NCBI RefSeq assembly: GCF_013608025.1 | Contig: NZ_VDLV01000001.1 | Span: 248,001-312,000, forward strand | Length of the DNA: 64,000 bases | Reading direction: 5' to 3' | Origin: Pseudomonas brassicacearum subsp. neoaurantiaca | GTDB taxonomy: Bacteria; Pseudomonadota; Gammaproteobacteria; Pseudomonadales; Pseudomonadaceae | The notes under the pieces: model-generated | Told to the model about the DNA's origin: nothing | Database searches by the model: none | The model's input: only the letters and a program-made list of their open reading frames with translations | In this document: positions 8,067-17,270 of the stretch, piece after piece | Layout of the letters: each line of letters starts with the position of its first letter | Numbering within the stretch: position 1 is the stretch's first letter | Translations under genes and position numbers: made by a program

Positions 8067-9803
8067 ATGGATCAAACCTCGACCTCCCACGCGCGCCCTG
8101 TGGAGCGTGAGTTCAGTCCGCGTGCGGTCATCACGGGGATCGTGCTCGGTATCCTCCTGACGCCCTCCAATGTCTATGCGGGATTGAAGATCGGCTGGTC
8201 GTTCAACATGTCGATCATTGCCTTGCTGGTCGGCTACGGGGTCTGGCAAGGCCTGGCCAAGCGCTCGGCGGTCGGGTTGCCCTGGACCCTGCACGAAAGC
8301 AACATCAACCAGACCGTGGCGTCCGCCGCGGCGTCGATCATTTCTGGCGGTTTGGTGGCGCCGATCCCGGCGTACACCTTGCTCACCGGCCAGCAGCTCG
8401 ACGCGTTGCCGATGGTCGCGTGGGTGTTTTCAGTGAGCTTCCTCGGCATCTGGATCGCCTGGTACCTGCGGCCCTCGTTGCTCAACGACAAGGCCCTGAG
8501 GTTTCCCGAGGGCATGGCGACCCTGGAAACCCTGCTGCATATCTACAACCATGGCCACGAAGCGGCGACGCGCCTGAAGGTGTTGCTTGGCGCGACGCTG
8601 CTGTCCGGGTTGGCCAAGTGGGTCGACAGTTTCGTCTGGGCCATTCCACGCTGGTCCCCGAGCGCCCAGTTGGAGCGGCTGACCTTCACCGCTGATCCTT
8701 CGCTGTTGCTGGTGGGGTTTGGCGGCATCATCGGCATCCGTGTCGGCCTGACCCTGTTGCTCGGCGCGCTGTTGGCGTGGGGCGGGTTGGCGCCGTGGCT
8801 GTTGGTAAATGGCCTGGTGCAGTTACCGCCCGGCAGCAACGGCCCGCAATTCGCCGTGCTGGTGGAGTGGCTGCTGTGGCCCGGCGTGAGCCTGATGGTC
8901 TGCTCGACCCTGGCTTCCCTGGCGATTCGCCTGTGGGCCCTGCACGCATCCACCAGGGCCAGCGGCGGGACAACCTGGGCGATTCCCAAGGCCGGGCCCG
9001 CCGTTGGGTTTTTGCTGGCGATCGTCCTGGTGGTCAGCCTGCAAGCGATGTTGTTTGGCATCAATCCGTGGATGGCGTTGCTGACCATTCCCTTGGCGAT
9101 CTGCCTGGCGGCGGTGGCGGCTCGGGTGGTCGGCGCCACGGGCATTCCACCCATCGGCGCCATCGGGCAATTGTCCCAGTTGAGCTTCGGCATCGTCGCG
9201 CCGGGGCAGGTGCCGATCAACCTGATGAGCGCCAATACCGCCGGTGGTTCGGCCGGGCAATGCACGGACTTGATGAATGATTTCAAGGTCGGCCGGGCGA
9301 TCGGCGCGACGCCGCGCAAGCAATTGCTGGCCCAGACGCTGGGGATTTTCATCGGCAGTATCGTCGGCGTGCTCGCTTACCTGGCGCTGATCCCCGACCC
9401 GCAAACCATGCTGCTCACCGAAGAATGGCCGGCCCCGGCGGTCGCTACTTGGAAGGCCGTGGCGCAAACCCTGACCCATGGCCTGGACTCGTTGTCGGCG
9501 AGCATCCGCTGGGCGATCTTCATCGGTGGTTTCGCCGGCTTGCTGCTGGGCATTCTCGACAGCCTCCTGCCGGCCCATCGCGCCCGCTACCTGCCGAGCA
9601 CAGCGGCGTTGGGCCTGGCGTTTGTCCTGCCGGCCTCGGTGTCGCTGATGATGGCCCTCGGCGCCGTGCTCACCTGGCTGGTGAGCTGCCGCTGGCCGAG
9701 CCTCACCGAACGCTTTGCGATCACCGCTGCGGCCGGGTTGATCGCCGGGGAGAGCATCACCGGGGTGGGGGCGTCGTTGTGGGAAATGCTCGGGAATCTC
9801 TGA
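8067..9803 (+). CDS. OPT-family oligopeptide transporter
   Basis: A 578-residue polytopic membrane protein. It shows OPT features: an N-terminal RAVITGIVLGILLTPSNVYAGLKIGWSF segment, HESNINQTVASAAASI, ALRFPEGMATLETL and a central NLMSANTAGGSAGQCTDLMNDFKVG motif. The family imports oligopeptides or metal chelates, probably with protons. It is encoded alone, with a structured region before it and 190 bp after it. No regulator or peptidase is adjacent, so the substrate is open. Confidence 0.87.
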   Translation: MDQTSTSHARPVEREFSPRAVITGIVLGILLTPSNVYAGLKIGWSFNMSIIALLVGYGVWQGLAKRSAVGLPWTLHESNINQTVASAAASIISGGLVAPIPAYTLLTGQQLDALPMVAWVFSVSFLGIWIAWYLRPSLLNDKALRFPEGMATLETLLHIYNHGHEAATRLKVLLGATLLSGLAKWVDSFVWAIPRWSPSAQLERLTFTADPSLLLVGFGGIIGIRVGLTLLLGALLAWGGLAPWLLVNGLVQLPPGSNGPQFAVLVEWLLWPGVSLMVCSTLASLAIRLWALHASTRASGGTTWAIPKAGPAVGFLLAIVLVVSLQAMLFGINPWMALLTIPLAICLAAVAARVVGATGIPPIGAIGQLSQLSFGIVAPGQVPINLMSANTAGGSAGQCTDLMNDFKVGRAIGATPRKQLLAQTLGIFIGSIVGVLAYLALIPDPQTMLLTEEWPAPAVATWKAVAQTLTHGLDSLSASIRWAIFIGGFAGLLLGILDSLLPAHRARYLPSTAALGLAFVLPASVSLMMALGAVLTWLVSCRWPSLTERFAITAAAGLIAGESITGVGASLWEMLGNL

Positions 9804-9995
9804 GCGCGGCAAACGCCGCTCATGTCCACCGAAGGCCCGGCAGCGTCCAGTCGGGCGCGACGCCTATTCATGTGAATTCCGGCAACAGTGTTTGTCCCGG
9901 CGCTCCATTTTTAGCCCGTGGCGCAGTTCATATCATCGTCTCCAGGCCGCCAGCAATCAGGCTGATGCGGTCCACTCAACTTGACGGTGACTACC

Positions 9996-10247
9996 ATGAA
10001 CATGAAGAAAATTGCGTTGGTTCTGCTGCTTGGCGGCTTGGGTGCCCATGCCTATGCGCAGACGAGTCAGGACCCTGCGGTCGAGACCTACGACTATTCG
10101 ACGAAGCTCGACATCCAGCACGTCATTTCGATCACCGAACCGGCAAATGAATGCGCACCGGTGCCGGTCCGGATGACCTATGAAGATTCCCATGGCGAGC
10201 GGCATGTCCTGCAGTATCAGACGATGGGCACTGGCTGCTCCAATTGA
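9996..10247 (+). CDS. Small secreted DUF2790-family protein
   Basis: An 83-residue protein with a signal peptide (MKKIALVLLLGGLGAHAYAQ) and a short mature domain: VETYDYSTKLDIQHVISITE, CAPVPVRMTYEDSHG and a terminal YQTMGTGC. This matches the DUF2790 pattern, common in Pseudomonas and often induced by metals or stress. Function is unknown. Two Cys residues in the mature part may form a disulfide. The start ATG at 9996 follows GGTGA; 10002 is an alternative. Confidence 0.75.
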   Translation: MNMKKIALVLLLGGLGAHAYAQTSQDPAVETYDYSTKLDIQHVISITEPANECAPVPVRMTYEDSHGERHVLQYQTMGTGCSN

Positions 10248-10292
10248 GTCCGACACAGGCGATGGAGGGTCGACACTCCAGCGCTGTGACGC

Positions 10293-11228
10293 TCAGGCGA
10301 TTTTCGCGCCCGCGATCCGTTCATCCGCTGCGAGCATGTCCGGGATCGTTTGTTTGAGGAACGCCACCCACGTCCTGATTTTCGCATCGACGAACTTGCG
10401 CGACGGATAGATCGCGAACAGGTTCAACTCCTCCAGCCGGTACTCCGGCAACACCCTTGTCAACGTGCCCGACTCCAGGCCGCTCACCGCCGACGCTATC
10501 GGCTGAATGCCGATCCCCATGCCTTTCTTGATCGCGATGGTCATGCCGTCGGCCGTATTGATGTGGAAGGGTGAAACAGGCACGGTGATGGTTTCCACGC
10601 CTTGCGGACCTTCAAACACCCAATGTTCAGCTGGCATGACCGTATTGACGATGCGCAGGCACGCATGTTCGCCGAGCGCCGTAGGTGTCTGCGGACAACC
10701 ATGCTTTTGCAGATAGGCCGGCGAAGCACAGAGAATGCTATAGGTGATGCCCAGGCGCTGGGCGACAAAACCGGAGTCCGGCAGGTCACGCGCCAGCACG
10801 ATGGACATGTCGTAGCCTTCTTCCAGCAAATCGGGGACGCGGTTGGTCAAGGTCAGGTCGAACATCACCGAAGGGTACGTTTGCTGGTATCGAGCGATGG
10901 CATCGATGACGTAGTGGTTGCCGATGGCCGACATGGCATGGACCTTCAAACGACCGGTGGGCCGCGTCTGGGCCACCGCGGCTTCGTCGTCGGCTTCGCG
11001 CACGTCATCGAGGATCTTTTCACAGCGTTCCAGGTAACGTACACCGGCCTCGGTGAGGGCGAGGCGGCGCGTGGTGCGGTTGATCAGGCGCGTGTGCAAG
11101 CGCGCTTCCAGGGCGGAGACGGCTTTGGAGACGTTGGTGGTGTTGGTGTCCAATAGCTCGGCGGCAGCGGTGAAACTGCCGCTTTGGGCTACGGCGATGA
11201 AAAAACGCATGCTCTGGAAAACGTCCAT
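10293..11228 (-). CDS. LysR-family transcriptional regulator
   Basis: A 311-residue LysR-type regulator. The N-terminal helix-turn-helix is FFIAVAQSGSFTAAAELLDTNTTNVSKAVSALEARL, followed by the usual effector-binding domain (GRLKVHAMSAIG, HACLRIVN, GMGIGIQPIASAV). It belongs to the group near aldo/keto reductase and oxidoreductase genes. It is the last gene of the minus-strand run after the aldo/keto reductase (72 bp gap with a GC-rich hairpin) and may have its own promoter. Its targets are unknown; the adjacent reductase is the obvious candidate. Confidence 0.87.
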   Translation of the reverse strand: MDVFQSMRFFIAVAQSGSFTAAAELLDTNTTNVSKAVSALEARLHTRLINRTTRRLALTEAGVRYLERCEKILDDVREADDEAAVAQTRPTGRLKVHAMSAIGNHYVIDAIARYQQTYPSVMFDLTLTNRVPDLLEEGYDMSIVLARDLPDSGFVAQRLGITYSILCASPAYLQKHGCPQTPTALGEHACLRIVNTVMPAEHWVFEGPQGVETITVPVSPFHINTADGMTIAIKKGMGIGIQPIASAVSGLESGTLTRVLPEYRLEELNLFAIYPSRKFVDAKIRTWVAFLKQTIPDMLAADERIAGAKIA

Positions 11229-11263
11229 CGTGTCGTCCCGGGGCTCAGGCTGGTGAGAGTATA

Positions 11264-11289
11264 GGGGCGCCCCTGGCCGGAAGCGCCCC
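11264..11289 (-). terminator. GC-rich hairpin between aldo/keto reductase and LysR genes
   Basis: GGGGCGC and GCGCCCC are exact complements around a 12-base loop. On the minus strand the hairpin follows the reductase stop by about 12 bases and is followed by TATACT, which is T-poor for a terminator but resembles a -10 box for the LysR gene. A partial terminator is likely. Confidence 0.4.
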
Positions 11290-11300
11290 GTTTGTGCGTG

Positions 11301-12251
11301 TCACGGTTTACGCGGGATGAACCCAGGTACGCCGGTTTCAACCACGGAGTTGAATCGAACCCGCGTGGTGATCTCTTCCTTGATTTCATGCATCGCCCGG
11401 TGTGGCAGTGTCGCCAGGTCGAAGTTTTCCCGGATATGGCTTGGCGTGGCCGAGGTGGTCAGGAACGCGGTGCCGCGCTGCACGGCCCAAGCCAGGGCCA
11501 CTTGCGCCGGGGTCTTTTGTACGCGGCGGGCGATGCCGGTGATCACCGGTTCCTCGAGCACGTTCGGTTCCATGCCGTGCCCAAGCGGTGCGAAGGCCAG
11601 CAGGATGATCCCGTGTTGTCGGCAGAACTCCAGCATTTCCCATTCCGGCAGGTACGGGTGCGATTCGATCTGCACGACGGACGGTTTGATCCGCGCGGCC
11701 GCGACAATCGTCTTCAAGGCATCCAGAGTGATATCCGACAAACCGATCGACTTGCAACGGCCTTCGTCCACCAGGCTTTCCAGGGCCCGCCATGTATCGA
11801 GCAAGGTGATTTCGCGGTCGTAGATGACGTGCCCGTAGACATCCCGTGGATCTTGATCATCACCGGGCTGGAACGCGAACGGCGTATGGATCAGGTAGCA
11901 ATCGATGTAGTCGACCTGCAGGCGTTGAAGGCTCGCTTCGAAGGCCGGTTTGACACGCTCCGGACGGTGATTGGTGTTCCACAGCTTGGTGGTGACGAAC
12001 AGGTCTTCGCGACGAACAGTGCCGGCAGCCAGCACCTCGTGAAAGGCCACGCCGATCTTTTCTTCGTTGCGATAGCGCTCAGCGCAGTCGAAGTGGCGGA
12101 ACCCGGTCTGCAATGCGCATCTGACCGCCTCGGTGGTGGTGGCCAGGTCGCGCATCAAGGTGCCGAAACCCACGGCGGGCATGGCGCCCGCGCCGTTGTT
12201 CAAGGGAATTCGGGTGGTGATGAGTTCATCGTGGAAAGCTTCGTAGGTCAT
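11301..12251 (-). CDS. Aldo/keto reductase
   Basis: A 316-residue NADPH-dependent (beta/alpha)8 oxidoreductase that reduces aldehydes or ketones. The catalytic tetrad can be followed: Asp and Tyr in GFRHFDCAERYRNE, Lys in FVTTKLWNTNH and His in CYLIHTPF. The cofactor end includes SVVQIESHPYLPE and QRGTAFLTTSATPSHIREN. The start at 12251 has GGAG upstream; the in-frame extension to 12311 would run into the outer-membrane lipoprotein gene. It ends the EmrAB-like efflux operon (22 bp after the outer-membrane component) and may detoxify a reactive carbonyl that the pump also handles. Confidence 0.88.
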   Translation of the reverse strand: MTYEAFHDELITTRIPLNNGAGAMPAVGFGTLMRDLATTTEAVRCALQTGFRHFDCAERYRNEEKIGVAFHEVLAAGTVRREDLFVTTKLWNTNHRPERVKPAFEASLQRLQVDYIDCYLIHTPFAFQPGDDQDPRDVYGHVIYDREITLLDTWRALESLVDEGRCKSIGLSDITLDALKTIVAAARIKPSVVQIESHPYLPEWEMLEFCRQHGIILLAFAPLGHGMEPNVLEEPVITGIARRVQKTPAQVALAWAVQRGTAFLTTSATPSHIRENFDLATLPHRAMHEIKEEITTRVRFNSVVETGVPGFIPRKP

Positions 12252-12273
12252 TTCATTGCTCCGGTGTCGCGCA

Positions 12274-13758
12274 CTACAGCGGTTTAGGTTGATGGGTTGC
12301 TCGTTCGGCAAATGCCTGTTCGAACACCCCGACGGAGTTGCCGCCCAGCGCCACGAACAACTGCACCGAGTCGAGATGGCGTGCGGTCTTCACGCGGATC
12401 TGGCCAAGCAGGGCTTGCTCATAGGCGCGTTCGGCTTCGAGCACTTGCAGGAGGCTGTTTTCGCCCTGTGCGTAGGCTTGCTGGTTCAGGCGCAAGCTGG
12501 TTTCGGCGGCACGCAAGGCGTCGTCCTGGGCCTCGTTTTGTTCGGCGCCATGGTTGATGGCTTGCAAGGTGTCCGCGATCTGGCCGAACGATTGAATGAC
12601 CGTCTGGCGATAGCGGGCGAGGGCGGCGTCGTAGCCGTCGGCCGAGGCCTGGCGTTCAGCCTTGAGCGTGCCCCCGTTGAAGAGCGGCGCGCTCAGCCCG
12701 GCGGCGAAGCCCCACAGCGCGGCGCCGCCATTGCCGGACGCGGCTTGCGCCAGCGAGGCGGACAATTCCACGCGGGGGTACAGATTGGCGGTTGCGACGC
12801 CCACGGCCGCGCTGGCGATGCGCAGTTCGGATTCGGCTTGCAGGATGTCCGGTCGAGCGCGGGCCATTTCCGAGGGCAGGCTGACGGGAATGGCCGAAGG
12901 CAGGACAAACTCGTCCAAGGCAAAATCCGGCGCGATCCAGTCCGCCGGGCCTTTGCCAGCCAGGACCGACAATGCGTGCCGCGCCGCATCGCGCTGTTGG
13001 GCGAGGGGCGGCAGCTGCGTGCGGTCCTGGGCCAGCCGGGTCTCGGCCAGCGAGACGTCGACCCGCGTAAGGGTGCCATTGCGCTGGGCGATCCGTGCCA
13101 GGTCGAGGTTCTTCCCGTCGATCGCCAGGAGGTGCTCAACCGCAGTCATCTGCGCATTGGCCGACGCCAGCAACAGCGCCTGCCTGGCCACCTCACCGGT
13201 GAGGGTGAGATAGGCGGCTTCAAACCGATGCTTTTGCAGATCGGCCAATGCCTGTTGCCCTTCAACCGCCCGCTTGTTGCCACCGAATATGTCGAGGTCA
13301 AAGGTTACCCGTGGCCCAATCGAATAGAAATTCGACACGCTCGGCTGCGGCCCGTTGTGGGTACGCTGGCGTCCGGCCTGGGCGACCAGAGCCACCTGCG
13401 GATACAGCGCGCCTTCAGAGGCTGCGACAAGCGCAGTGGCCTGGCGAATAGTCGCATCAGCGGCGACCAGCTCGAGATTGCCTTCGACGACCCGGCGCAT
13501 CAGTTGATCAAGCTTTGGCGAACGAAGGGCCGTCCACCAATCGCCATCGAGACGCTTGCCCATGTCGAAACGCTGGGCGCCAGGCGTTGTCGCTGGCTGT
13601 TCGGCCTGTTGGTCGTAATGCGCCGACGCGCGGGTATCGGGACGCATGAAATCCGGACCAACCGTACAGGCGGACAGCACGGCCAGCATCGCCAGTGCGG
13701 AGGCCCCGATGGTTGCGGTAGTCAAGGTGGAGCGGGTGAAGCGCATGAACCATTTCAT
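12274..13758 (-). CDS. Outer-membrane efflux lipoprotein (NodT/OprM-type channel)
   Basis: A 494-residue TolC-like outer-membrane channel. The signal peptide ends in a lipobox (LSAC), followed by TVGPDFMRPD, the standard opening of NodT-family lipoproteins. Two copies of the OEP repeat follow (WWTALRSPKLDQLMRRVVEGNLEL... and ARPDILQAESELRIASAAVGVATANLYP). The start at 13758 is preceded by GGAG with good spacing. It immediately follows the DHA2 exporter gene and completes a three-part pump from cytosol to outside. Confidence 0.9.
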   Translation of the reverse strand: MKWFMRFTRSTLTTATIGASALAMLAVLSACTVGPDFMRPDTRASAHYDQQAEQPATTPGAQRFDMGKRLDGDWWTALRSPKLDQLMRRVVEGNLELVAADATIRQATALVAASEGALYPQVALVAQAGRQRTHNGPQPSVSNFYSIGPRVTFDLDIFGGNKRAVEGQQALADLQKHRFEAAYLTLTGEVARQALLLASANAQMTAVEHLLAIDGKNLDLARIAQRNGTLTRVDVSLAETRLAQDRTQLPPLAQQRDAARHALSVLAGKGPADWIAPDFALDEFVLPSAIPVSLPSEMARARPDILQAESELRIASAAVGVATANLYPRVELSASLAQAASGNGGAALWGFAAGLSAPLFNGGTLKAERQASADGYDAALARYRQTVIQSFGQIADTLQAINHGAEQNEAQDDALRAAETSLRLNQQAYAQGENSLLQVLEAERAYEQALLGQIRVKTARHLDSVQLFVALGGNSVGVFEQAFAERATHQPKPL

Positions 13759-13776
13759 TTCCAGACTCCACATTTA

Positions 13777-15246
13777 TCAGTTCGCCGGGACAGGTTTGCG
13801 TAGCAGAAGGACCAGCGGGCTCACGACAAGCATCGCCACCAACAGGATCTTGAATTGGCCCATCACGGCGACGAACGCGGCCTGATGGGTCACCAGGTGG
13901 TTGAGGCCTTCGAGCGCCGGCAGCGACGTCGGCAACGCCACGCGATAGGGCGCCAAACCGCTGGCCAGCGCGGCATGCATGGCCTGGGTGTTGTTGAAGA
14001 AGAACGTCTGCACCACGGCTACGCCAAGCGTGCTGCCATAGACGCGCATCAGGTTGAACAGGCCAGTGGCCTCCGGGCGCAATGTCGGATCGAGAGTGCT
14101 GAAGGCGACCTTGCTCAGCGCGGGCATCAAGATGCCGAGGCCGATGCCCTGGATGAACCCGGTGACCGTGACGGGCACCCAATCCATCAGCGGCGAATAG
14201 CCGAGCATCAACCAATTGGCGTAGGCCACCAGGGCAATGCCAATGGCGATAAACGCTCGCGCATCGATCCAGGCGGGTGCACGTCCCATCAGCAAGAACG
14301 CGCCCACCAGCGCGATGCCGCGCGGGACGGTGAGCACGCCTGTCGTGTCCGGCGGGTAGCCGAGGATCTCGTCGAGCATCGGTGAGGTCAGCGCCATGGT
14401 CGACAGCAACACGAACCCGAGGGCGAAGAACATCACGGTCGAGAGCATGAAGTTGCGGTCGCGGAACAAGCCTTTGCTCAGGTAATGCACCCGGGCGGTC
14501 AGCACATGGACGACGAACAGGTACAGGCCGAGCGCGCTGGCGAGCGCTTCGACCCAGATTTCCGGGGAGTCGAACCAGTCCAGGCGTTCGCCACGGTCGA
14601 GCAGCATCTGCAGCGCGATCAGGCCCAACGTGAAGGTGCCGAAACCGAAGAAATCGAAGGGCGGACGCTGCCCGGCTTTTTTCTCGGCCAGCAACAATGT
14701 CACCACCATGAAGACCCACGCCGTCAGCGGCAGGCTAAGGTAGAACATCGGGCGCCAATCGAAATGCTCGGCGATCCAGCCGCCAATGGCAGGGCCGCTG
14801 ACGATGCCGAAGAGCACCAGCGCCGTCCATTTCGGCCCGAACGCGGCGCGCTTTTCGGCGGGCAGGGTGTCGAGCGCAATCGCCATCGACAACGGTGCCA
14901 ATACGCCGCTCGCCAAGCCTTGCAGCAGGCGCGCGCCGACGAACGCCAGCGGCGTGTCGGCCTGCGTACCGAGCCACAAACCGAGGGCGAACAACCCGAG
15001 CGCCGTCTGATAGACGCGTTTGAGACCAAAACTGGCCGCCAACCACTGCGCGACCGGCATAGTGATGGCGCTGGCGGCCAGGTACGCCGTAAAGATCCAG
15101 CCCGCCTGATCGTCGGTCATCGAAAGGCTGCCCTGGATCAGGCGCAATGCGGCATTCGGCAACGGCAGGTTCACCGATTGAAGGTAAGTGACGAGCAGGG
15201 CCGCGAACCTCAACGAGCGCGCGTCAGCAATCTGGCTGGCGTTCAT
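13777..15246 (-). CDS. DHA2-family MFS drug exporter (EmrB-like)
   Basis: A 489-residue membrane protein with about fourteen hydrophobic segments. It has DHA2 motifs: QAGWIFTAYLAASAITMPVAQWLAASFGLKR near the start, GARLLQGLASGVLAPLS, and SGPAIGGWIAEHFDWRPMF (motif C region). Its ATG overlaps the stop of the HlyD gene by one base (TGATG), so the two are translationally coupled. It works with the fusion protein and outer-membrane lipoprotein as a proton-driven efflux pump. The divergent TetR gene suggests substrate-inducible control. Confidence 0.9.
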   Translation of the reverse strand: MNASQIADARSLRFAALLVTYLQSVNLPLPNAALRLIQGSLSMTDDQAGWIFTAYLAASAITMPVAQWLAASFGLKRVYQTALGLFALGLWLGTQADTPLAFVGARLLQGLASGVLAPLSMAIALDTLPAEKRAAFGPKWTALVLFGIVSGPAIGGWIAEHFDWRPMFYLSLPLTAWVFMVVTLLLAEKKAGQRPPFDFFGFGTFTLGLIALQMLLDRGERLDWFDSPEIWVEALASALGLYLFVVHVLTARVHYLSKGLFRDRNFMLSTVMFFALGFVLLSTMALTSPMLDEILGYPPDTTGVLTVPRGIALVGAFLLMGRAPAWIDARAFIAIGIALVAYANWLMLGYSPLMDWVPVTVTGFIQGIGLGILMPALSKVAFSTLDPTLRPEATGLFNLMRVYGSTLGVAVVQTFFFNNTQAMHAALASGLAPYRVALPTSLPALEGLNHLVTHQAAFVAVMGQFKILLVAMLVVSPLVLLLRKPVPAN

Positions 15247-16382
15247 CAGGCGTCACCCGCGGCAAACAACGATTTGAGCGGATGCCACCACGGCGTACGG
15301 TGCCCGGTGTCGACCTTGACCGTGGCGCTGGTGCCGGAGAACAGCGGCAGGGAAGGGTTGGCCTCGTCCAGCTCGAGACGGACCGGAATCCGTTGCACCA
15401 CTTTTACCCAGTTTCCGGTGGCGTTTTCGGGTGGCAACAGCGCGAAGTCGGCACCCGCTCCGGGGCTCATGCTGACCACGTGCGCCTTGAATCGACGGTC
15501 CGGATAGAGATCCAGGGTGATGGTCGCGGTTTGGCCGGGGCGCATATGCGTCAGCTGCGTCTCGCGAAAGTTCGCTTCGATCCAGGCGTCCCGATTGGCT
15601 ATCAGCGCGAACGTGGGAGTCCCGTTGTTGACGTAGTTGCCGATCTGCAGGTCGTCGACTTTGGCGACGATGCCGTCGTCGGGGGCCCTTACCGTCGCAT
15701 AGGACAGGTTGAGTTGCGCCTCATCGAGCTGGGCCTTGGCCTCGCGCACGGCCGGATGCCGGTCGATGGCCAGGTCCGGGTCGCCATTGAGGGCGACGAC
15801 GGTGCCGGCGATCTGTTGCTCGGTGGAAGCGATGCGTTGGCGGGATATTTTAAGGTCCGTTTCGGCACGCTCGTAGAGCGCCCGCGATACAAACTCGGTG
15901 GCGACCAGCGCTTTTTTGCGGGCCAGCTCCTTCTGGTCATAGTCAGCCGACGCCTTCGCCGATTGCAGCTCGGCCTGTTGTTGACGGTAGTTTGCCTTGA
16001 GCGCATCGATACGCAGGCGAGCAGTGCTCAGTTGCGCTTCGGCCCGGTCAACGGCGATCTGGTAGGGCGCGGGGTCGATTCGAAACAGCACCTGTCCCTT
16101 GGTCACCCGTTGATTGTCGTCGACGGCAATCTCGATGACCTGTCCGGAGATGCGTGCGTTGATTGAGGCCTTGGGCACGCGAGCATAGGCGTTGTCGGTG
16201 GTGACAAACGGTTCCTGGGCGATGTATTGGCCATAGCCAATGGCGGCGAAAAGCGCGGGGACGCCCGCCATAAGCAGGGGGCGCAGTGTTTGCCTGAAGG
16301 ATTTTCTCGGCGACGCCTCGACCGGATTCGGTGCCTGAGTTGCGCTGCCGGGTGTGGCTGGAAGATCGAATTGCCTGGTCAT
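15246..16382 (-). CDS. HlyD-family periplasmic adaptor (EmrA-like)
   Basis: A 378-residue membrane-fusion protein. One N-terminal membrane helix lies near residues 40-60 (PLLMAGVPALFAAIGYGQYI). A lipoyl half-motif follows (ARISGQVIEIAVDDNQRVTKGQVLFRIDP), then a long helical hairpin, the second lipoyl half (VRAPDDGIVAKVDDLQIGNYV) and a beta-barrel domain. The ATG at 16382 fits the normal EmrA length. The frame is open about 330 bp further upstream, but that extension has no family-like sequence. It is the first gene of the efflux operon; the promoter should lie in 16383-16637. Confidence 0.9.
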   Translation of the reverse strand: MTRQFDLPATPGSATQAPNPVEASPRKSFRQTLRPLLMAGVPALFAAIGYGQYIAQEPFVTTDNAYARVPKASINARISGQVIEIAVDDNQRVTKGQVLFRIDPAPYQIAVDRAEAQLSTARLRIDALKANYRQQQAELQSAKASADYDQKELARKKALVATEFVSRALYERAETDLKISRQRIASTEQQIAGTVVALNGDPDLAIDRHPAVREAKAQLDEAQLNLSYATVRAPDDGIVAKVDDLQIGNYVNNGTPTFALIANRDAWIEANFRETQLTHMRPGQTATITLDLYPDRRFKAHVVSMSPGAGADFALLPPENATGNWVKVVQRIPVRLELDEANPSLPLFSGTSATVKVDTGHRTPWWHPLKSLFAAGDA

Positions 16383-16556
16383 GATCGATGCACCCTTGAT
16401 CCGGAAAGGGGGCCGACCTGGCGAAATCGCTCGCGGCCCCGACGTCATTGATAGCTGTGAGTCATCACATCCATGTGCGGTGGGGAGGATCGCTCCGTAC
16501 CGCTGTTTCGTCGTCGTCAGACCCGATTCGAGCGCTGCTGCAACAAGGCTGCGATC

Positions 16557-16575
16557 AAGGAATTTCTGGTTCCTT
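16557..16575. promoter_or_regulatory. Inverted repeat, candidate TetR operator
   Basis: AAGGAA-N7-TTCCTT is a perfect inverted repeat in the 255-bp region between the divergent emrA-like and tetR genes, about 60 bp before the tetR start. The rest of that region is AT-richer than its surroundings and should hold both promoters, but I could not assign -35/-10 boxes with confidence. Confidence 0.4.
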
Positions 16576-16637
16576 AATTTTGTGCGATGATGTAAGAATA
16601 TAAGCGACATCACCTTCACGCAAGGAATTTGTACGAG

Positions 16638-17270
16638 ATGGCACAAAATAAACCGACAGAAGGGAAAGGCCGCGGTCGCCCACGCGCCTATGACCCGCAA
16701 ACTGCGTTGCAGCAAGCGCTTGGGGTGTTCTGGAATACCGGGTATTCCGCAGCATCACTGGACAGCATCGCCAGTGCGGCGGGGATGAATCGACCAAGCC
16801 TCTATGCGGCCTTCGGCGATAAACATGCGATTTACATCAAAGCGCTCGACCAATATTGGGAAACGGCGCACACGGCCATGCAGGACGCGTTGACTGACAG
16901 CACGCTGACGCTTGAACAAGCATTGACACGGTTCTACGAGGGGCAACTGGCGATCTATTTTTCCGGCGATGGCCAGCCGCGTGGCTGCTTCGCGATTGGT
17001 ACGGCGACGACCGAAGCCGTCGAGGATCCGGAAATCCGTCAGGTGCTGTCCCAGCGGTTGAGCCAACTTGACGCCGATCTCCAGGCCCGCCTGCACCTCG
17101 CTGTCGACTCGGGTGATTTAGAGAACGATGTCGATCTGACGGCCCTTGCGGTGCTCGCTTCCTCGCTCTTGCATAGCATCTCGATCCGCGCGCGGGCGGG
17201 CAAATCCCGTGAGGAGTTGACCGGGCTTGCGCGCGCCGCCATCAGCCTCATATGCGGCCGGGCAGCCTGA
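16638..17270 (+). CDS. TetR-family transcriptional regulator
   Basis: A 210-residue TetR-type repressor. The N-terminal DNA-binding region is RGRPRAYDPQTALQQALGVFWNTGYSAASLDSIASAAGMNRPSLYAAFGDK, followed by an all-helical ligand domain with RGCFAIGTATTEA. AAGGA lies 11 bases before the ATG at 16638. It is divergent from the efflux operon and is its probable local repressor. Its stop overlaps the start of the DNA glycosylase gene by one base. Confidence 0.9.
   Translation: MAQNKPTEGKGRGRPRAYDPQTALQQALGVFWNTGYSAASLDSIASAAGMNRPSLYAAFGDKHAIYIKALDQYWETAHTAMQDALTDSTLTLEQALTRFYEGQLAIYFSGDGQPRGCFAIGTATTEAVEDPEIRQVLSQRLSQLDADLQARLHLAVDSGDLENDVDLTALAVLASSLLHSISIRARAGKSREELTGLARAAISLICGRAA

Noticed and set aside
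15246..16715. 489-residue version of the HlyD/EmrA protein
   Set aside because: The extra N-terminal part has no adaptor-like sequence and would run into the divergent TetR start. The ATG at 16382 gives the normal length.
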